Position numbers and translations under genes: made by a program. A stretch of 64,000 bases of DNA from Bacillus shivajii (GTDB taxonomy: Bacteria; Bacillota; Bacilli; Bacillales; Salisediminibacteriaceae): NCBI RefSeq assembly GCF_020519665.1, contig NZ_CP084703.1, forward strand, positions 3,472,001 to 3,536,000, written 5' to 3'. The notes beneath the pieces are model-generated. The model was not told the origin of the DNA. It did not search any database and was given only the letters and a program-made list of their open reading frames with translations. Below are positions 53,920-62,826 of the stretch, in pieces; position 1 is the stretch's first letter; the number at the start of each line of letters is the position of its first letter.

Positions 53920-55107
53920 TTATCGTTTTTTCATGTCAGTTAACAGCTGACTGATCCTATCGATGGCTTCCTCTAATTGACTCATTGATGTCGCATAGGA
54001 ACAGCGAAGATGTCCTGCTCCACCTGCACCGAATACATCTCCAGGTACAGCTGCGACTTGTTTTTCTAATAAGAGTTTTTCTGCAAATTGTTCGGAAGTT
54101 AACCCCGTCTCTTTTATCGATGGGAATGCGTAAAAAGCTCCTCCTGGCATAGGGCACTCCAAACCTATTTCACTCAATGATTGAACAAAAAAGTTTCGTC
54201 GCTGCCTGTAACTTACAATCATCTCATTCATTTCATCTCTCCCGTGCAATAAGGCTTCCAATGCGGCATGCTGTGCCATCGTTGAAGCGCACATCATCGA
54301 AAATTGATGAATTTTCAGCATTTCTTTTGCGTATAACTCTGGGGCTGTCACAAAGCCAACTCTCCACCCTGTCATCGCAAAAGATTTAGAAAACCCTGAG
54401 ATTAAAATCGTTCGATCCCGCATACCTTCAAGAGCAGGGATGCTGATATGTTCATCATCATATGTGAGCTCAGCATAAATTTCGTCAGAATAAACGACTA
54501 AATCATGCTTTTTTACAACACTGGCTACAGATTCTAACTCAGCCTTGTTCATCGTTGCTCCTGTTGGGTTATTCGGATAAGAAATCAATATGCCTTTTGT
54601 TTTTGACGTCACTCGTTTTTCAATTTCTTCAGGCAATACTTTAAAATCGTCTTCAATTTTTGTCGGAACAGGAATAGGATTCCCTCCTGCTAAAGTTACG
54701 ACTGGGGCATAAGAAACAAAACATGGTTCAACAATCAATACTTCATCCCCAGGGTCTATCGTTGAACGAATGGCTAAATCGATCCCTTCACTGGCTCCAA
54801 CGGTTACAACGATTTCACTTTCTGGATTGTAATGGGTATGAAAACGTTCAGTTAAATAATCCGCAATTGCTTCACGAAGTTCAATCATTCCAGCATTTGC
54901 TGTATAAGAGGTATGCCCTCTTTCTAGTGAGGAAATACTTGCTTCTGTCACGTTCCACGGTGTTGAAAAATCAGGTTCCCCAACTCCTAATGATATGACA
55001 TTATCCATCGTTGAAGCTAAATCAAAGAAACGCCGAATTCCTGAAGGCTGAATCTTTTTAACGACTTGTGATAATTTTGGTTGATGAGCTTTATTTGAGA
55101 CAGTCAT
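53920..55107 (-). CDS. alaT: Class I/II aminotransferase AlaT/YugH
   Basis: The 395-residue fold-type I PLP aminotransferase has the PLP lysine in ILISGFSKSFAMTGWRVGFV near residue 235, SYPNNPTGATMNKAEL near 168 and the substrate Arg in HLRCSYATS near 370. In B. subtilis yugH (alaT) makes alanine from pyruvate and is controlled by the adjacent Lrp-type regulator. Here its ATG overlaps the stop of that regulator gene by four bases (ATGA), so they are translationally coupled. Other aspartate-type specificities cannot be excluded. Confidence 0.9.
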   Translation of the reverse strand: MTVSNKAHQPKLSQVVKKIQPSGIRRFFDLASTMDNVISLGVGEPDFSTPWNVTEASISSLERGHTSYTANAGMIELREAIADYLTERFHTHYNPESEIVVTVGASEGIDLAIRSTIDPGDEVLIVEPCFVSYAPVVTLAGGNPIPVPTKIEDDFKVLPEEIEKRVTSKTKGILISYPNNPTGATMNKAELESVASVVKKHDLVVYSDEIYAELTYDDEHISIPALEGMRDRTILISGFSKSFAMTGWRVGFVTAPELYAKEMLKIHQFSMMCASTMAQHAALEALLHGRDEMNEMIVSYRQRRNFFVQSLSEIGLECPMPGGAFYAFPSIKETGLTSEQFAEKLLLEKQVAAVPGDVFGAGGAGHLRCSYATSMSQLEEAIDRISQLLTDMKKR

Positions 55108-55598
55108 GGCGAGACAACGATCCGTTGATCTGTTTCATTTTCTTCAAAAATAACGCCGTCATGTTTATATTTTTTTAATTGAAAATGGGTTGTTGTTGAT
55201 AATACTGAATCAAGTGTTGAAAGCTTTTCAGAAACGAACCTTGCAATTTCAGACATTGTCTCTGCTTCAATGACTACAGACAAATCATATGTACCGGACA
55301 TTAAGTACAAGGCTTTTACTTCTTTAAACTTGTAAATTCTTTCTGCCACTCCGTCAAAGCCAACTCCTCTTTTCGGTGTCACTTTTACATCGATCATCGC
55401 TGTTACACTTTCGTTCGGGTTAACCTTCTCCCAATCAACAATTGCCGAATAACCTGCGATTACTTTTTTCTTTTCCAATGAATTCATCATCGTTGTAACT
55501 TCTTCTACCGATAAGGCTAGCATTTTGCTTAATTTTTCAACCGGTAAGCGGCCTTCTTTCTCTAATAAATGTAGTAATTCTTTTTCTTTCTCCGTCAT
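55104..55598 (-). CDS. alaR: Lrp/AsnC-family regulator AlaR/YugG
   Basis: The 164-residue regulator starts at MTEKEKELLHLLEKEGRLPV, with GAGGAG upstream of the ATG. It has an N-terminal winged helix (VEKLSKMLALSVEEVTTMMNSLEKKKVIAGYSA) and a C-terminal RAM ligand-binding domain (EVKALYLMSGTYDLSVVIEAETM). It is the first gene of the pair with the aminotransferase and matches B. subtilis yugG (alaR), the alanine-responsive activator of alaT. Confidence 0.9.
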   Translation of the reverse strand: MTEKEKELLHLLEKEGRLPVEKLSKMLALSVEEVTTMMNSLEKKKVIAGYSAIVDWEKVNPNESVTAMIDVKVTPKRGVGFDGVAERIYKFKEVKALYLMSGTYDLSVVIEAETMSEIARFVSEKLSTLDSVLSTTTHFQLKKYKHDGVIFEENETDQRIVVSP

Positions 55599-55782
55599 AA
55601 AAACACTCCTCAAGTTTGATATTCCTCTTATCGGGAACACTTATCGTGATTCACTTTTTTTTAGTTTAACGTGTATTTTACACAAACGAGCAAGAATATT
55701 CTAGAGTCGATTTGTGCAATTTCAACGATGTAACATTTATTCCATTACAAAATTTTTCAAGGCATAAGGAGATGTGTTCCCC

Positions 55783-56391
55783 ATGAATGAAAATAAAAAC
55801 CCTCATGTTGTTGAATATCAACATGTCGCTTTATTACTAATTGATGTCATTAACGATTATAGCTTTGACGATGGTGAAAAGTTATATCGATATGCAAAAC
55901 CAATGACACAAAAAATTGCCAAACTAAAAAAGCGGGCAAAAGCGCTGAATATTCCAGTTTTATACATAAATGATAACTACGGAAGATGGCAGTCTGACTT
56001 TGAGAAGTTAGTGGAACACTGCAAAAGAGAAGATAGTCGTGGAAAAGACTTAGTGGAATTAATCGAGCCTGCAGAAGATGATTACTTTGTCTTAAAACCA
56101 CAGTTTTCTGCGTTTTTCCAAACGCCGTTAGAGCTTTTACTCGAATATTTAAATGTAAAGACACTCATTATTACTGGGGTAGCAGGGAATATGTGTGTCC
56201 AATTTACAGCGAATGATGCTTATATGCGTGGGTTCAATTTATATACCCCAAATGACTGTGTCGCCTCGAATAACCCAGACGACAATATTAAAGCCCTTGA
56301 CTTAATGGAACATGTCTTAAAAGCAGACATCACTACTTCTGATAAGCTTGATTTAGAAAAAATAAAATATGAATGGTGTGAGTCTATATAA
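55783..56391 (+). CDS. Isochorismatase-family cysteine hydrolase
   Basis: The 202-residue protein starts at MNENKNPHVV; AAGGAG lies 12 bases before this ATG and too close to an upstream GTG. The catalytic triad of the family is visible: Asp in LLLIDVINDYSF, Lys in FVLKPQFSAF and Cys in VAGNMCVQFTANDA. Members hydrolyse amides or enol ethers (nicotinamide, isochorismate, N-carbamoyl compounds). The substrate is not evident and the gene is monocistronic. Confidence 0.88.
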   Translation: MNENKNPHVVEYQHVALLLIDVINDYSFDDGEKLYRYAKPMTQKIAKLKKRAKALNIPVLYINDNYGRWQSDFEKLVEHCKREDSRGKDLVELIEPAEDDYFVLKPQFSAFFQTPLELLLEYLNVKTLIITGVAGNMCVQFTANDAYMRGFNLYTPNDCVASNNPDDNIKALDLMEHVLKADITTSDKLDLEKIKYEWCESI

Positions 56392-56532
56392 GACCCACAC
56401 CATTATCACATGTCAGAATTTTCTATCTTTTACTATATCTATTTACTATCTTTGAAAATTCGGATATAATTCCTATAACGATAGTGTTAAAGTTTATAAC
56501 TTTGCCATATCTTCCACACTTTTTTCCAAACC

Positions 56533-56567
56533 CCCTTAAGGACATGTTCCTCAAGGGCTTTTTTTTT
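56533..56567 (+). terminator. Terminator downstream of the hydrolase gene
   Basis: CCCTTAAGGA, a loop, TCCTCAAGGG, then CTTTTTTTTT on the plus strand. Confidence 0.85.
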
Positions 56568-56653
56568 ATCGTTAATGATTTCTACCACATATGATTATAA
56601 AAACTACACTTTAGCCGATCGCCATTGACGATTGGAGATTAGCCAATTTCTTT

Positions 56654-56935
56654 TTATGCCAAGCGGAAAACGATCCCGTGACCACCTTTTGGATACTCCC
56701 ATTTAATATTATCAAATGGGCATCCGATTCTACAGCTACCACATTCATGACAACCTTCAAAGCCGACAAACATTCGATCTACTTCCCACTTATACACTTC
56801 TGCTGGACAAAAAATCGTACAGTCCTTATCTGGACATTGATCTTTACATACGTCATGACTTCTAATCTCTAAGTGAGATTTCGTGTCACAATTAAAACGG
56901 ACGAGGTACTGTTTTTCTTCAACAGTTGTTGCCAT
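56654..56935 (-). CDS. fixX: Ferredoxin-like protein FixX
   Basis: The 93-residue iron-sulfur protein starts at MATTVEEKQYLVRF, with GGAGGGTG before the ATG, which overlaps the fixC stop as TAATG. Cysteine groups CKDQCPDKDCTIFCP and CHECGSCRIGCPFDN bind the Fe-S cluster(s), and the tail IKWEYPKGGHGIVFRLA is characteristic of FixX. It passes electrons from or to FixC, the fourth member of the fixABCX unit. Confidence 0.93.
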   Translation of the reverse strand: MATTVEEKQYLVRFNCDTKSHLEIRSHDVCKDQCPDKDCTIFCPAEVYKWEVDRMFVGFEGCHECGSCRIGCPFDNIKWEYPKGGHGIVFRLA

Positions 56936-58230
56936 TATTTCATCACCCTCCATGCGCGATATAGGTCTTTCGCTACGCCAACCTTCCCTTTACCAGCAGT
57001 GAACTTTTCAATAATCTTCTTCTGTTTTTCCCGCTTTGGCGTCCCATCTACAGTAAAGAACGAGTTCATCGCTTGGTTCATTAGTGGTACATACTCTTCA
57101 AAATATTGAGGGTTTTCTTCAAATGTGTGTGTCACATCTTTATATTTCTTCAAATCTTTACCGATAAAGCTGTCATATAAGTCAGTACGATAAGAATCTA
57201 ATGTTCTTTCGGTGAAATCACCTAGTTCTTTCGCTTGTAAAATTGTTTCTGCTGCCATTTTTCCTGAAGACATCGCCATATTCGAACCTTCGCGGTGGAT
57301 CGCATTGACAAGTTGTGCCGCATCACCTGCTACAATAACGCCATTTCCGACAAGCTTCGGAATCGCTTTATAGCCACCTTCTGGGATTAAATGAGCTAAA
57401 TATTCTTGTGTCTCACTGTCTTTAATATAAGGCTTGATCATCGGATGGTTTTTCACATACTCAAGCAAATCATAAGGTTTCATCTTTTTCTTAATCATCG
57501 CTGACAAAGTTGTTCCCACACCAATGTTTAGACTATCTTTGTTTGTATATAAAAATGCGGTTCCTAGCGATCCTTTTGTAGAATCTCCAAAAATCTCAAC
57601 AGAGACCCCTTCATCGTCGTTCACATTAAAGCGTTCATTAATGGTTTTTTTCGGAAGCTTTAATACTTCCATTACTGTTAATGCAACTTCATCTGGTTTC
57701 CATTCATTATGAAATCCTAGTTTTTTCGCAAGCAAGGAGTTAACACCGTCTGCTAACACAACGACATCAGCGTAAATATCTCCATCTGGGCGGTCAGTAC
57801 GAACCCCTACGACACGATCTTCTTCTACAAGACATTCTGTTACCACTGTCTCATTAATTAAAACCGCCCCTTGTTCAACCGCTTTTGATGCAAACCATTT
57901 ATCGAATTTTGCTCTTAAAACGGTAAAGTTATTAAAAGGTTCTTTGCCCCATTCCAATCCTTTATAACTTGTTGTTACCATCGATTCTTTATCTAAAAAC
58001 CAAAAACGTTGTTCAACAACCGGACGCTCAAGCGGAGCTTCTTTCCAAAACTCAGGAATAATTTCTTCCATCTGTTTTCTATATAATATTCCACCCATGA
58101 CGTTTTTGGCACCAGGATATTCTCCTCGTTCAATTAATAACACTTTTAAACCATTTTTTGCACAAGTATATGCACAACTAGTTCCAGCAGGTCCAGCTCC
58201 AACAACGATCACGTCAAATTTTTCAGGCAT
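56935..58230 (-). CDS. fixC: Electron-transfer flavoprotein:quinone oxidoreductase FixC
   Basis: The 431-residue FAD protein starts at MPEKFDVIVVGAGPAGTSCA (GGAGGTG upstream), containing the dinucleotide-binding GxGxxG. VIVAGDAAQLVNAIHREGSNMAMSSG near residue 305 is the second FAD segment of the ETF-QO/FixC family. It takes electrons from FixAB and hands them to quinone or, with FixX, ferredoxin. Its ATG overlaps the end of fixB. Confidence 0.94.
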   Translation of the reverse strand: MPEKFDVIVVGAGPAGTSCAYTCAKNGLKVLLIERGEYPGAKNVMGGILYRKQMEEIIPEFWKEAPLERPVVEQRFWFLDKESMVTTSYKGLEWGKEPFNNFTVLRAKFDKWFASKAVEQGAVLINETVVTECLVEEDRVVGVRTDRPDGDIYADVVVLADGVNSLLAKKLGFHNEWKPDEVALTVMEVLKLPKKTINERFNVNDDEGVSVEIFGDSTKGSLGTAFLYTNKDSLNIGVGTTLSAMIKKKMKPYDLLEYVKNHPMIKPYIKDSETQEYLAHLIPEGGYKAIPKLVGNGVIVAGDAAQLVNAIHREGSNMAMSSGKMAAETILQAKELGDFTERTLDSYRTDLYDSFIGKDLKKYKDVTHTFEENPQYFEEYVPLMNQAMNSFFTVDGTPKREKQKKIIEKFTAGKGKVGVAKDLYRAWRVMK

Positions 58231-59266
58231 GACTCGTAACACCTCCAGCTTCGGATTCACTCTGTAACGCTTTACGGAATTCTTCCGTTAACATTGGGAC
58301 GATTTCAAAAGCATCTGCGACAACTCCGTGGTGAGCTGCATTGAATATCGCGGCATCCGGGTCATTATTGATCGCAATAATTAGTTCCGAGTTTTGCATT
58401 CCAACAACGTGTTGTACCGCTCCTGAAATTCCAATCGCGATGTAGATTTTTGGTGTCACTGTCGCACCTGTCTGCCCTACTTGATGCTCATGTTTACAAA
58501 GTCCCGCTTCAACAACATCTCTGCTAGCGCCGACTGTCGCATTAAGTACCTCTGCTAATTCTTTAACCATTTGGAAGCCTTTTTCATCTTTGACTCCTTT
58601 ACCGGCTGCTACGATGACATCTGCCTCTTCTAAATTCACCGCTTTTTTCGCATTGCGGACGATATTTAACACTTTCGTTCTTAAGTCCTCTTCTTTGAGT
58701 GTAATCGTTTCTTCGATCACCTCACCTGTTCTACCTGGCTGAGGCTCTGGTTTTGCGATGACCTTCGGTCGAACTGTCGCCATCTGCGGGCGGTGTTTTT
58801 TACAAAGGATCGTCGCCATAATGTTACCACCAAAAGCTGGTCTGCTTGCTTCGAATAGGCGTTTTTCTACGTTTACATCTAGAAGCGTCGTATCAGCTGT
58901 AAGACCACTCATAACTTCTGTTGCTACCGCACTTGCTAAATCCTTCCCGTTTGCAGTAGCCCCATATAGAAAAATTTCCGGTTTATATTTTCGAACGAGA
59001 TCACCAACTGCTTTCATATACGTTTCTGTTCGGTATTGTTCAACAACTGGGTCATCGATGACATAAACTTTGTCTGCACCATGTTCAAACAATGTTGATG
59101 ATAAGTCTTTTACACCATTCCCTAATAAGACACCGCAAAGCTCAACTTCCAACTTGTCTGCAAGGTCACGACCTGCTCCTAAAAGCTCTAAGCCAACATC
59201 GACAAGTTTCCCATCTCTCTGTTCAATAAATACCCAGACGCCTCTGTACTCATCAAGATTCATCAT
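58223..59266 (-). CDS. fixB: Electron transfer flavoprotein alpha subunit FixB
   Basis: The 347-residue EtfA/FixB protein has the C-terminal FAD-binding segment GATVTPKIYIAIGISGAVQHVVGMQNSELIIAINNDPDAAIF (residues about 270-310), which contains the GISGAVQH signature. The N-terminal part is the alpha/beta fold shared with EtfB. Its ATG overlaps the fixA stop. Partner of FixA. Confidence 0.95.
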   Translation of the reverse strand: MMNLDEYRGVWVFIEQRDGKLVDVGLELLGAGRDLADKLEVELCGVLLGNGVKDLSSTLFEHGADKVYVIDDPVVEQYRTETYMKAVGDLVRKYKPEIFLYGATANGKDLASAVATEVMSGLTADTTLLDVNVEKRLFEASRPAFGGNIMATILCKKHRPQMATVRPKVIAKPEPQPGRTGEVIEETITLKEEDLRTKVLNIVRNAKKAVNLEEADVIVAAGKGVKDEKGFQMVKELAEVLNATVGASRDVVEAGLCKHEHQVGQTGATVTPKIYIAIGISGAVQHVVGMQNSELIIAINNDPDAAIFNAAHHGVVADAFEIVPMLTEEFRKALQSESEAGGVTSHA

Positions 59267-60093
59267 TACTTCCCACCGCCTTTCACTTCAAAGAGCTCTC
59301 TTTTCTCAAGTAAAATATTTAACACTTCTTTTGTTTGCTCTTTTGCATTCCCAGCGATCATTTCTGCTCCGTCACTTTTCTCTGGAGGCCACATCTTCCC
59401 TACAATTGTCGGTGAACCTTTTAATCCAAGCTGTTTAATGTCAACATCATCTAAGTCATCGACGGTCCAAACAATTGGCGAATACCGCGCTGCACGAAGC
59501 ATATTTGGTAACGGTGAGTAAGCAACCTCATTTATTTCTTTTTCTATCGTTAATAGACACGGTAATGTCGATTGAATTTGCTCATATCCATCTTCTATTT
59601 TTCTACGAACGACTATTTTTTGACCAGTTAGGTCGACCTCTTCTACTTTGATGACATTTGTAAGAGGCGGAATGACCATTCGTCTTGCAATCCCAGGTCC
59701 AACTTGCCCGGTATCCCCGTCAATTGCATGTTTTCCACATAACACTAAGTCAATGCCTTCTAACTTCATCAACTTTTCAATCGCTTTAAATAACGCATAA
59801 CTTGTCGCTAACGTATCCGCACCAGCAAAACGTCGATCTGAAATCAAGTAACCTTCATCTGCACCAATTTCCACACACTTTTTAATCGCTTCCTTTGCTT
59901 GCGGTGGACCCATCGAAAGAACAGTCACTTTGCCACCATGAATTTCCTTAAGTCTTACCGCTTCCTCAACAGCGTGAGCATCATATGGATTCAATATAGC
60001 TGGTGCACTTGAGCGATCCAGCGTATTTGTCTTCGGGTTGACTTTAATGATCTTTGTATCAGGCACTTGCTTAATACATACGAGAATATTCAT
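59266..60093 (-). CDS. fixA: Electron transfer flavoprotein beta subunit FixA
   Basis: The 275-residue EtfB/FixA protein starts MNILVCIKQVPDTKIIKVNP, the typical N-terminus, with LCGKHAIDGDTGQVGPGIA near residue 125 (nucleotide/FAD-binding segment). In bifurcating FixAB and EtfAB proteins this subunit carries the second FAD. It is the first gene of a four-gene operon whose neighbours all overlap. A near-perfect FNR box lies 87 bases upstream. Confidence 0.95.
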   Translation of the reverse strand: MNILVCIKQVPDTKIIKVNPKTNTLDRSSAPAILNPYDAHAVEEAVRLKEIHGGKVTVLSMGPPQAKEAIKKCVEIGADEGYLISDRRFAGADTLATSYALFKAIEKLMKLEGIDLVLCGKHAIDGDTGQVGPGIARRMVIPPLTNVIKVEEVDLTGQKIVVRRKIEDGYEQIQSTLPCLLTIEKEINEVAYSPLPNMLRAARYSPIVWTVDDLDDVDIKQLGLKGSPTIVGKMWPPEKSDGAEMIAGNAKEQTKEVLNILLEKRELFEVKGGGK

Positions 60094-60606
60094 TTTGTTC
60101 CCCCACCCTCTTTCACTGAATTCATGAAACTATGAAATTTGTCGTACGTGAAAAATGACAACGCACTTTATTTGTGAAAGTATTCACTAATACATATGCA
60201 CTTGTTTTTGTTCAATAATTCACGTAGTAAGATAAAAAATAAATGACTTTTTTTAAAAAACAAATTGATCACTTGGTTCTTATAAAAAGTGTAATGTGGA
60301 AAAAATGATGGCTAGAGTATTTTGTGGTGCTCCCCATAAAGATTGTGAGTAATGAACCTCCCCTCATTCACTTCTTCACGTCAGTAGAATTTTAGAAATG
60401 CTTTCATTCTATTTCTCTTTTTTATATCCCCATTATTCAGAAAGCGATTTCATACTTTATTTATATCAAAAAAAATATCATGTAACAACCTCTAAAATGA
60501 GAGTTTTCCAAATAGACAAAATTTTTTAACATTTAAAATATCAGGATACTTTTTATATAAATATGTTTAAAAAACTGAAATGATGACCCTTAACCTTCTT
60601 GTTCAC
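60094..60606. other. Upstream region of fixABCX
   Basis: AT-rich intergenic DNA with the FNR-like box at 60173-60188 and no gene. The part towards 60600 leads into a palindrome at the end of the yxlG gene. Confidence 0.6.
60173..60188. promoter_or_regulatory. FNR-like box before fixABCX
   Basis: TGTGAAAGTATTCACT matches TGTGA-N6-TCACA with one mismatch at the last base. A convincing -10 at the usual distance is not seen. Confidence 0.6.
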
Positions 60607-60639
60607 AAAATTGTCAAGGACCTGGTCCCTGACAATTTT
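60607..60639. terminator. Palindrome AAAATTGTCA...GGACCTGGTCC...TGACAATTTT
   Basis: A near-perfect inverted repeat overlaps the yxlG stop by two bases. It is probably a terminator and a member of the same family as the palindrome at 62641-62695. Confidence 0.75.
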
Positions 60640-61426
60640 ATGTCGTATGGATGGCCATTTCTTTTCGTTGAAAGACGTAACATGTGAATGTCATCATGGT
60701 GATTATGATTAAAACCGTGACCAAAATGCTTAGTAAAAAAAACTCTCCTACGCCACCTGTATGAAACATCAGTTGAGTATGATCCATAAGCATACCTGGC
60801 GACCACCTCATCAAGTCTGGAACAAAGCTACTTAACAAATTGAGAACAATTGTGACACCGATACTAATAAATGCAGTTGCTGCGGTACTTTTTAATAAAG
60901 CACTTAAACAAAGAACAAGCGTTACAATAAAGAGGATCCATAAACTGTAAATGAGCATACCCTTTATAACATCCGAAGCTGCTACCGGCTCAATTAACAA
61001 AAACGTATAATACACAGATAATCCAAACCCAACGATAAATGAGCTTAACGCAAGAAGAGTCATGTGTGCCCATTTAGCTGTTAAATATGAAACATACGAA
61101 ACTGGCTTCACAAGGACCATAATAATGCTGCCATTATTTCGCTCTGAAGCAACCGTCCCCATAAATGCTAAAACAAGTACAAGTAGACCGATTTGGCTAA
61201 ACTGCCCTAACGTTTCTGCTAATACTTGTGGTCCCGTTGGAAGAGGGATATTAATAACTGCTCCATCAGGAAGTCCACCAAAGTTTTCAAGAATATCTGG
61301 TAAAAAATATGAGGTAACTGGCTGCATGATGCCTAATAATAGGAAAACTAGTGGGATCCAAACCCACTTAAAATTTCGTACCGATTCTTTGATTTCTTTT
61401 TTAAACAATGTCATCCACTGATTCAT
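60638..61426 (-). CDS. yxlG: ABC-2 type transporter permease YxlG-like
   Basis: The 262-residue permease has six transmembrane helices. The N-terminal MNQWMTLFKKEIKESVRNFKWVWIPLVFLLLG and the loop GTVASERNNGSIIMVLVKPVSYVSYL are typical of ABC-2 exporters. It overlaps the ATPase gene by four bases. In B. subtilis yxlEFG form part of the sigY operon; the sigma factor and yxlC/D are absent here. Confidence 0.88.
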   Translation of the reverse strand: MNQWMTLFKKEIKESVRNFKWVWIPLVFLLLGIMQPVTSYFLPDILENFGGLPDGAVINIPLPTGPQVLAETLGQFSQIGLLVLVLAFMGTVASERNNGSIIMVLVKPVSYVSYLTAKWAHMTLLALSSFIVGFGLSVYYTFLLIEPVAASDVIKGMLIYSLWILFIVTLVLCLSALLKSTAATAFISIGVTIVLNLLSSFVPDLMRWSPGMLMDHTQLMFHTGGVGEFFLLSILVTVLIIITMMTFTCYVFQRKEMAIHTT

Positions 61427-62328
61427 GATTTTGTCACCCTCATAAACAAGTCCTCTAATGTTGTTTTAACAACTTCAAATTTAACAATCTTTAATTGCTG
61501 AAGTTTCTCATCAGATAAAAGGAGCGTTCTCGCTCGGTCAATTTCATCAACTGTTATTGTTGCTTTGCGCTCGTCCACGTTTATATGCCTAACCCAATCT
61601 GCATTCTCAATAGAATATGACCACTTCCGAAGTGGCTCTTCCGTTTCAATATAAAAAGTCGGCTGTTGATGTTCAGATTGTAAAGTATGAAGGCCCCCAT
61701 CAACGATGACTTTTCCTTTTTTCATAATGAAAATCTCTTCACATACTTCTTCAGCATCATGTAACACATGTGTTGAAAAAAGAATCGATGTTTTCTTTTT
61801 TAACTTTTTCATTAAATCAAGAACTTCTCTTCGGCCAATAGGATCTAAGGCTGAAACTGGTTCATCAAGAATAACGAGTTTCGGATCATGTACGAGTGCT
61901 TGAGCGATTCCTAACCTTTGTTTCATACCACCTGAGTATCCTTGAATTCTCTTTTTCTTCGCGTCTTCTAGTCCAACAAGTGCTAACAATTCTTCACTTT
62001 TTCTCTTCGTTTCTTCCTTTGACTTCCCACCAAGTTGCCCTGAATACATTAAGTATTCTTCACCCGTCATCCAGCCGTAAAACTTTGGGTATTGTGGTAA
62101 ATAGCCTATATACTTGCGTCGATCCCCTTGGTAGCGAGGATCAAACGTAATGGCTCCTTCTGTTGGTTGCATAAGACCCGTTAGCATGTTTAATGTCGTT
62201 GATTTTCCCGCTCCATTTGGCCCTAATAGCGCAGTACAAACCCCTTCTTTTATTGTAAGGTTCATATTTTCAACAGCTGTTGTTCCTTTAAACGACTTTG
62301 ATAATTGGTGAGTCTCAATTAAACTCAT
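61423..62328 (-). CDS. yxlF: ABC transporter ATP-binding protein YxlF-like
   Basis: The 301-residue ATPase has Walker A LLGPNGAGKSTTLNML, the signature GYSGGMKQRLGIAQA, Walker B KLVILDEPVSALD and the H-loop FSTHVL. The C-terminal 80 residues are an extra regulatory domain common in Bacillus exporters of this class. It works with the downstream permease and starts one base after the start of the YxlE-like gene's end (overlap of stop and start). Confidence 0.92.
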   Translation of the reverse strand: MSLIETHQLSKSFKGTTAVENMNLTIKEGVCTALLGPNGAGKSTTLNMLTGLMQPTEGAITFDPRYQGDRRKYIGYLPQYPKFYGWMTGEEYLMYSGQLGGKSKEETKRKSEELLALVGLEDAKKKRIQGYSGGMKQRLGIAQALVHDPKLVILDEPVSALDPIGRREVLDLMKKLKKKTSILFSTHVLHDAEEVCEEIFIMKKGKVIVDGGLHTLQSEHQQPTFYIETEEPLRKWSYSIENADWVRHINVDERKATITVDEIDRARTLLLSDEKLQQLKIVKFEVVKTTLEDLFMRVTKS

Positions 62329-62543
62329 TAGTCATTTCTCCTCCCGAAAATAAAGTACAGAATAGGTCCTAGGAGGTTGATAAAAACAATAATTAAAATC
62401 CACACCCATTGGGGGCCACGCGTATTGTTATGTTTAAAACAATCAACAAGTGCTACTGCTGCTAAAATAAGTTGAATAACAAGAATCGGTGCAAGTAGCC
62501 CCCACGGCACATTTGCTAATTCTTCTAAGAATCCTTCGTTCAT
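62328..62543 (-). CDS. yxlE: PLDc_N-domain membrane protein YxlE-like
   Basis: The 71-residue protein has two transmembrane helices and the phospholipase D nuclease N-terminal signature NNTRGPQWVWILIIVFINLLGPILYFIFGRR. In B. subtilis YxlE with YxlD holds back the extracytoplasmic sigma factor SigY. Here it precedes the exporter genes alone, so it probably belongs to the exporter rather than to an anti-sigma unit. Confidence 0.88.
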   Translation of the reverse strand: MNEGFLEELANVPWGLLAPILVIQLILAAVALVDCFKHNNTRGPQWVWILIIVFINLLGPILYFIFGRRND

Positions 62544-62640
62544 CGTTTTCTCCTTTCATAGAAAAAGCTTTTTCTATATCATTAGCTGTAACACTTATAT
62601 TTACGTATTCCTTCTATTATCGTTTCACCTTCTTCACAAA

Positions 62641-62695
62641 TAAATGTTCACAAAATTGTTGGGGACCTGGTCCCCAACAATTTTGTGAACATTTA
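62641..62695. repeat. Perfect 55-base palindrome (27-base arms, one-base centre)
   Basis: The left arm, beginning TAAATGTTCACAAAATTGTT and ending GGGGACC, is the exact reverse complement of the right arm around a single T. It lies between the divergent yxlE and wall-hydrolase genes. The core GGACCTGGTCC and the flanking GTTCACAAAATTGT are shared with 60601-60639, so the two bracket yxlEFG. Confidence 0.95.
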
Positions 62696-62826
62696 GGACA
62701 TATTCTTCTAACGAATGATAAAAAATAAGTCTAAAGGATTCTTTCTTTTTACTTACTATATCGGTAAAATGGATAGTAATTGGCATTTTAGCTCCCATTT
62801 ACCGTACGAATGAGGAAGGTATAACG

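Noticed and set aside
60638-62543. A complete sigY regulon unit
   Set aside because: Only the yxlE, yxlF and yxlG equivalents are present. No sigma factor or yxlC/yxlD gene is upstream; the next gene is a divergent wall hydrolase.
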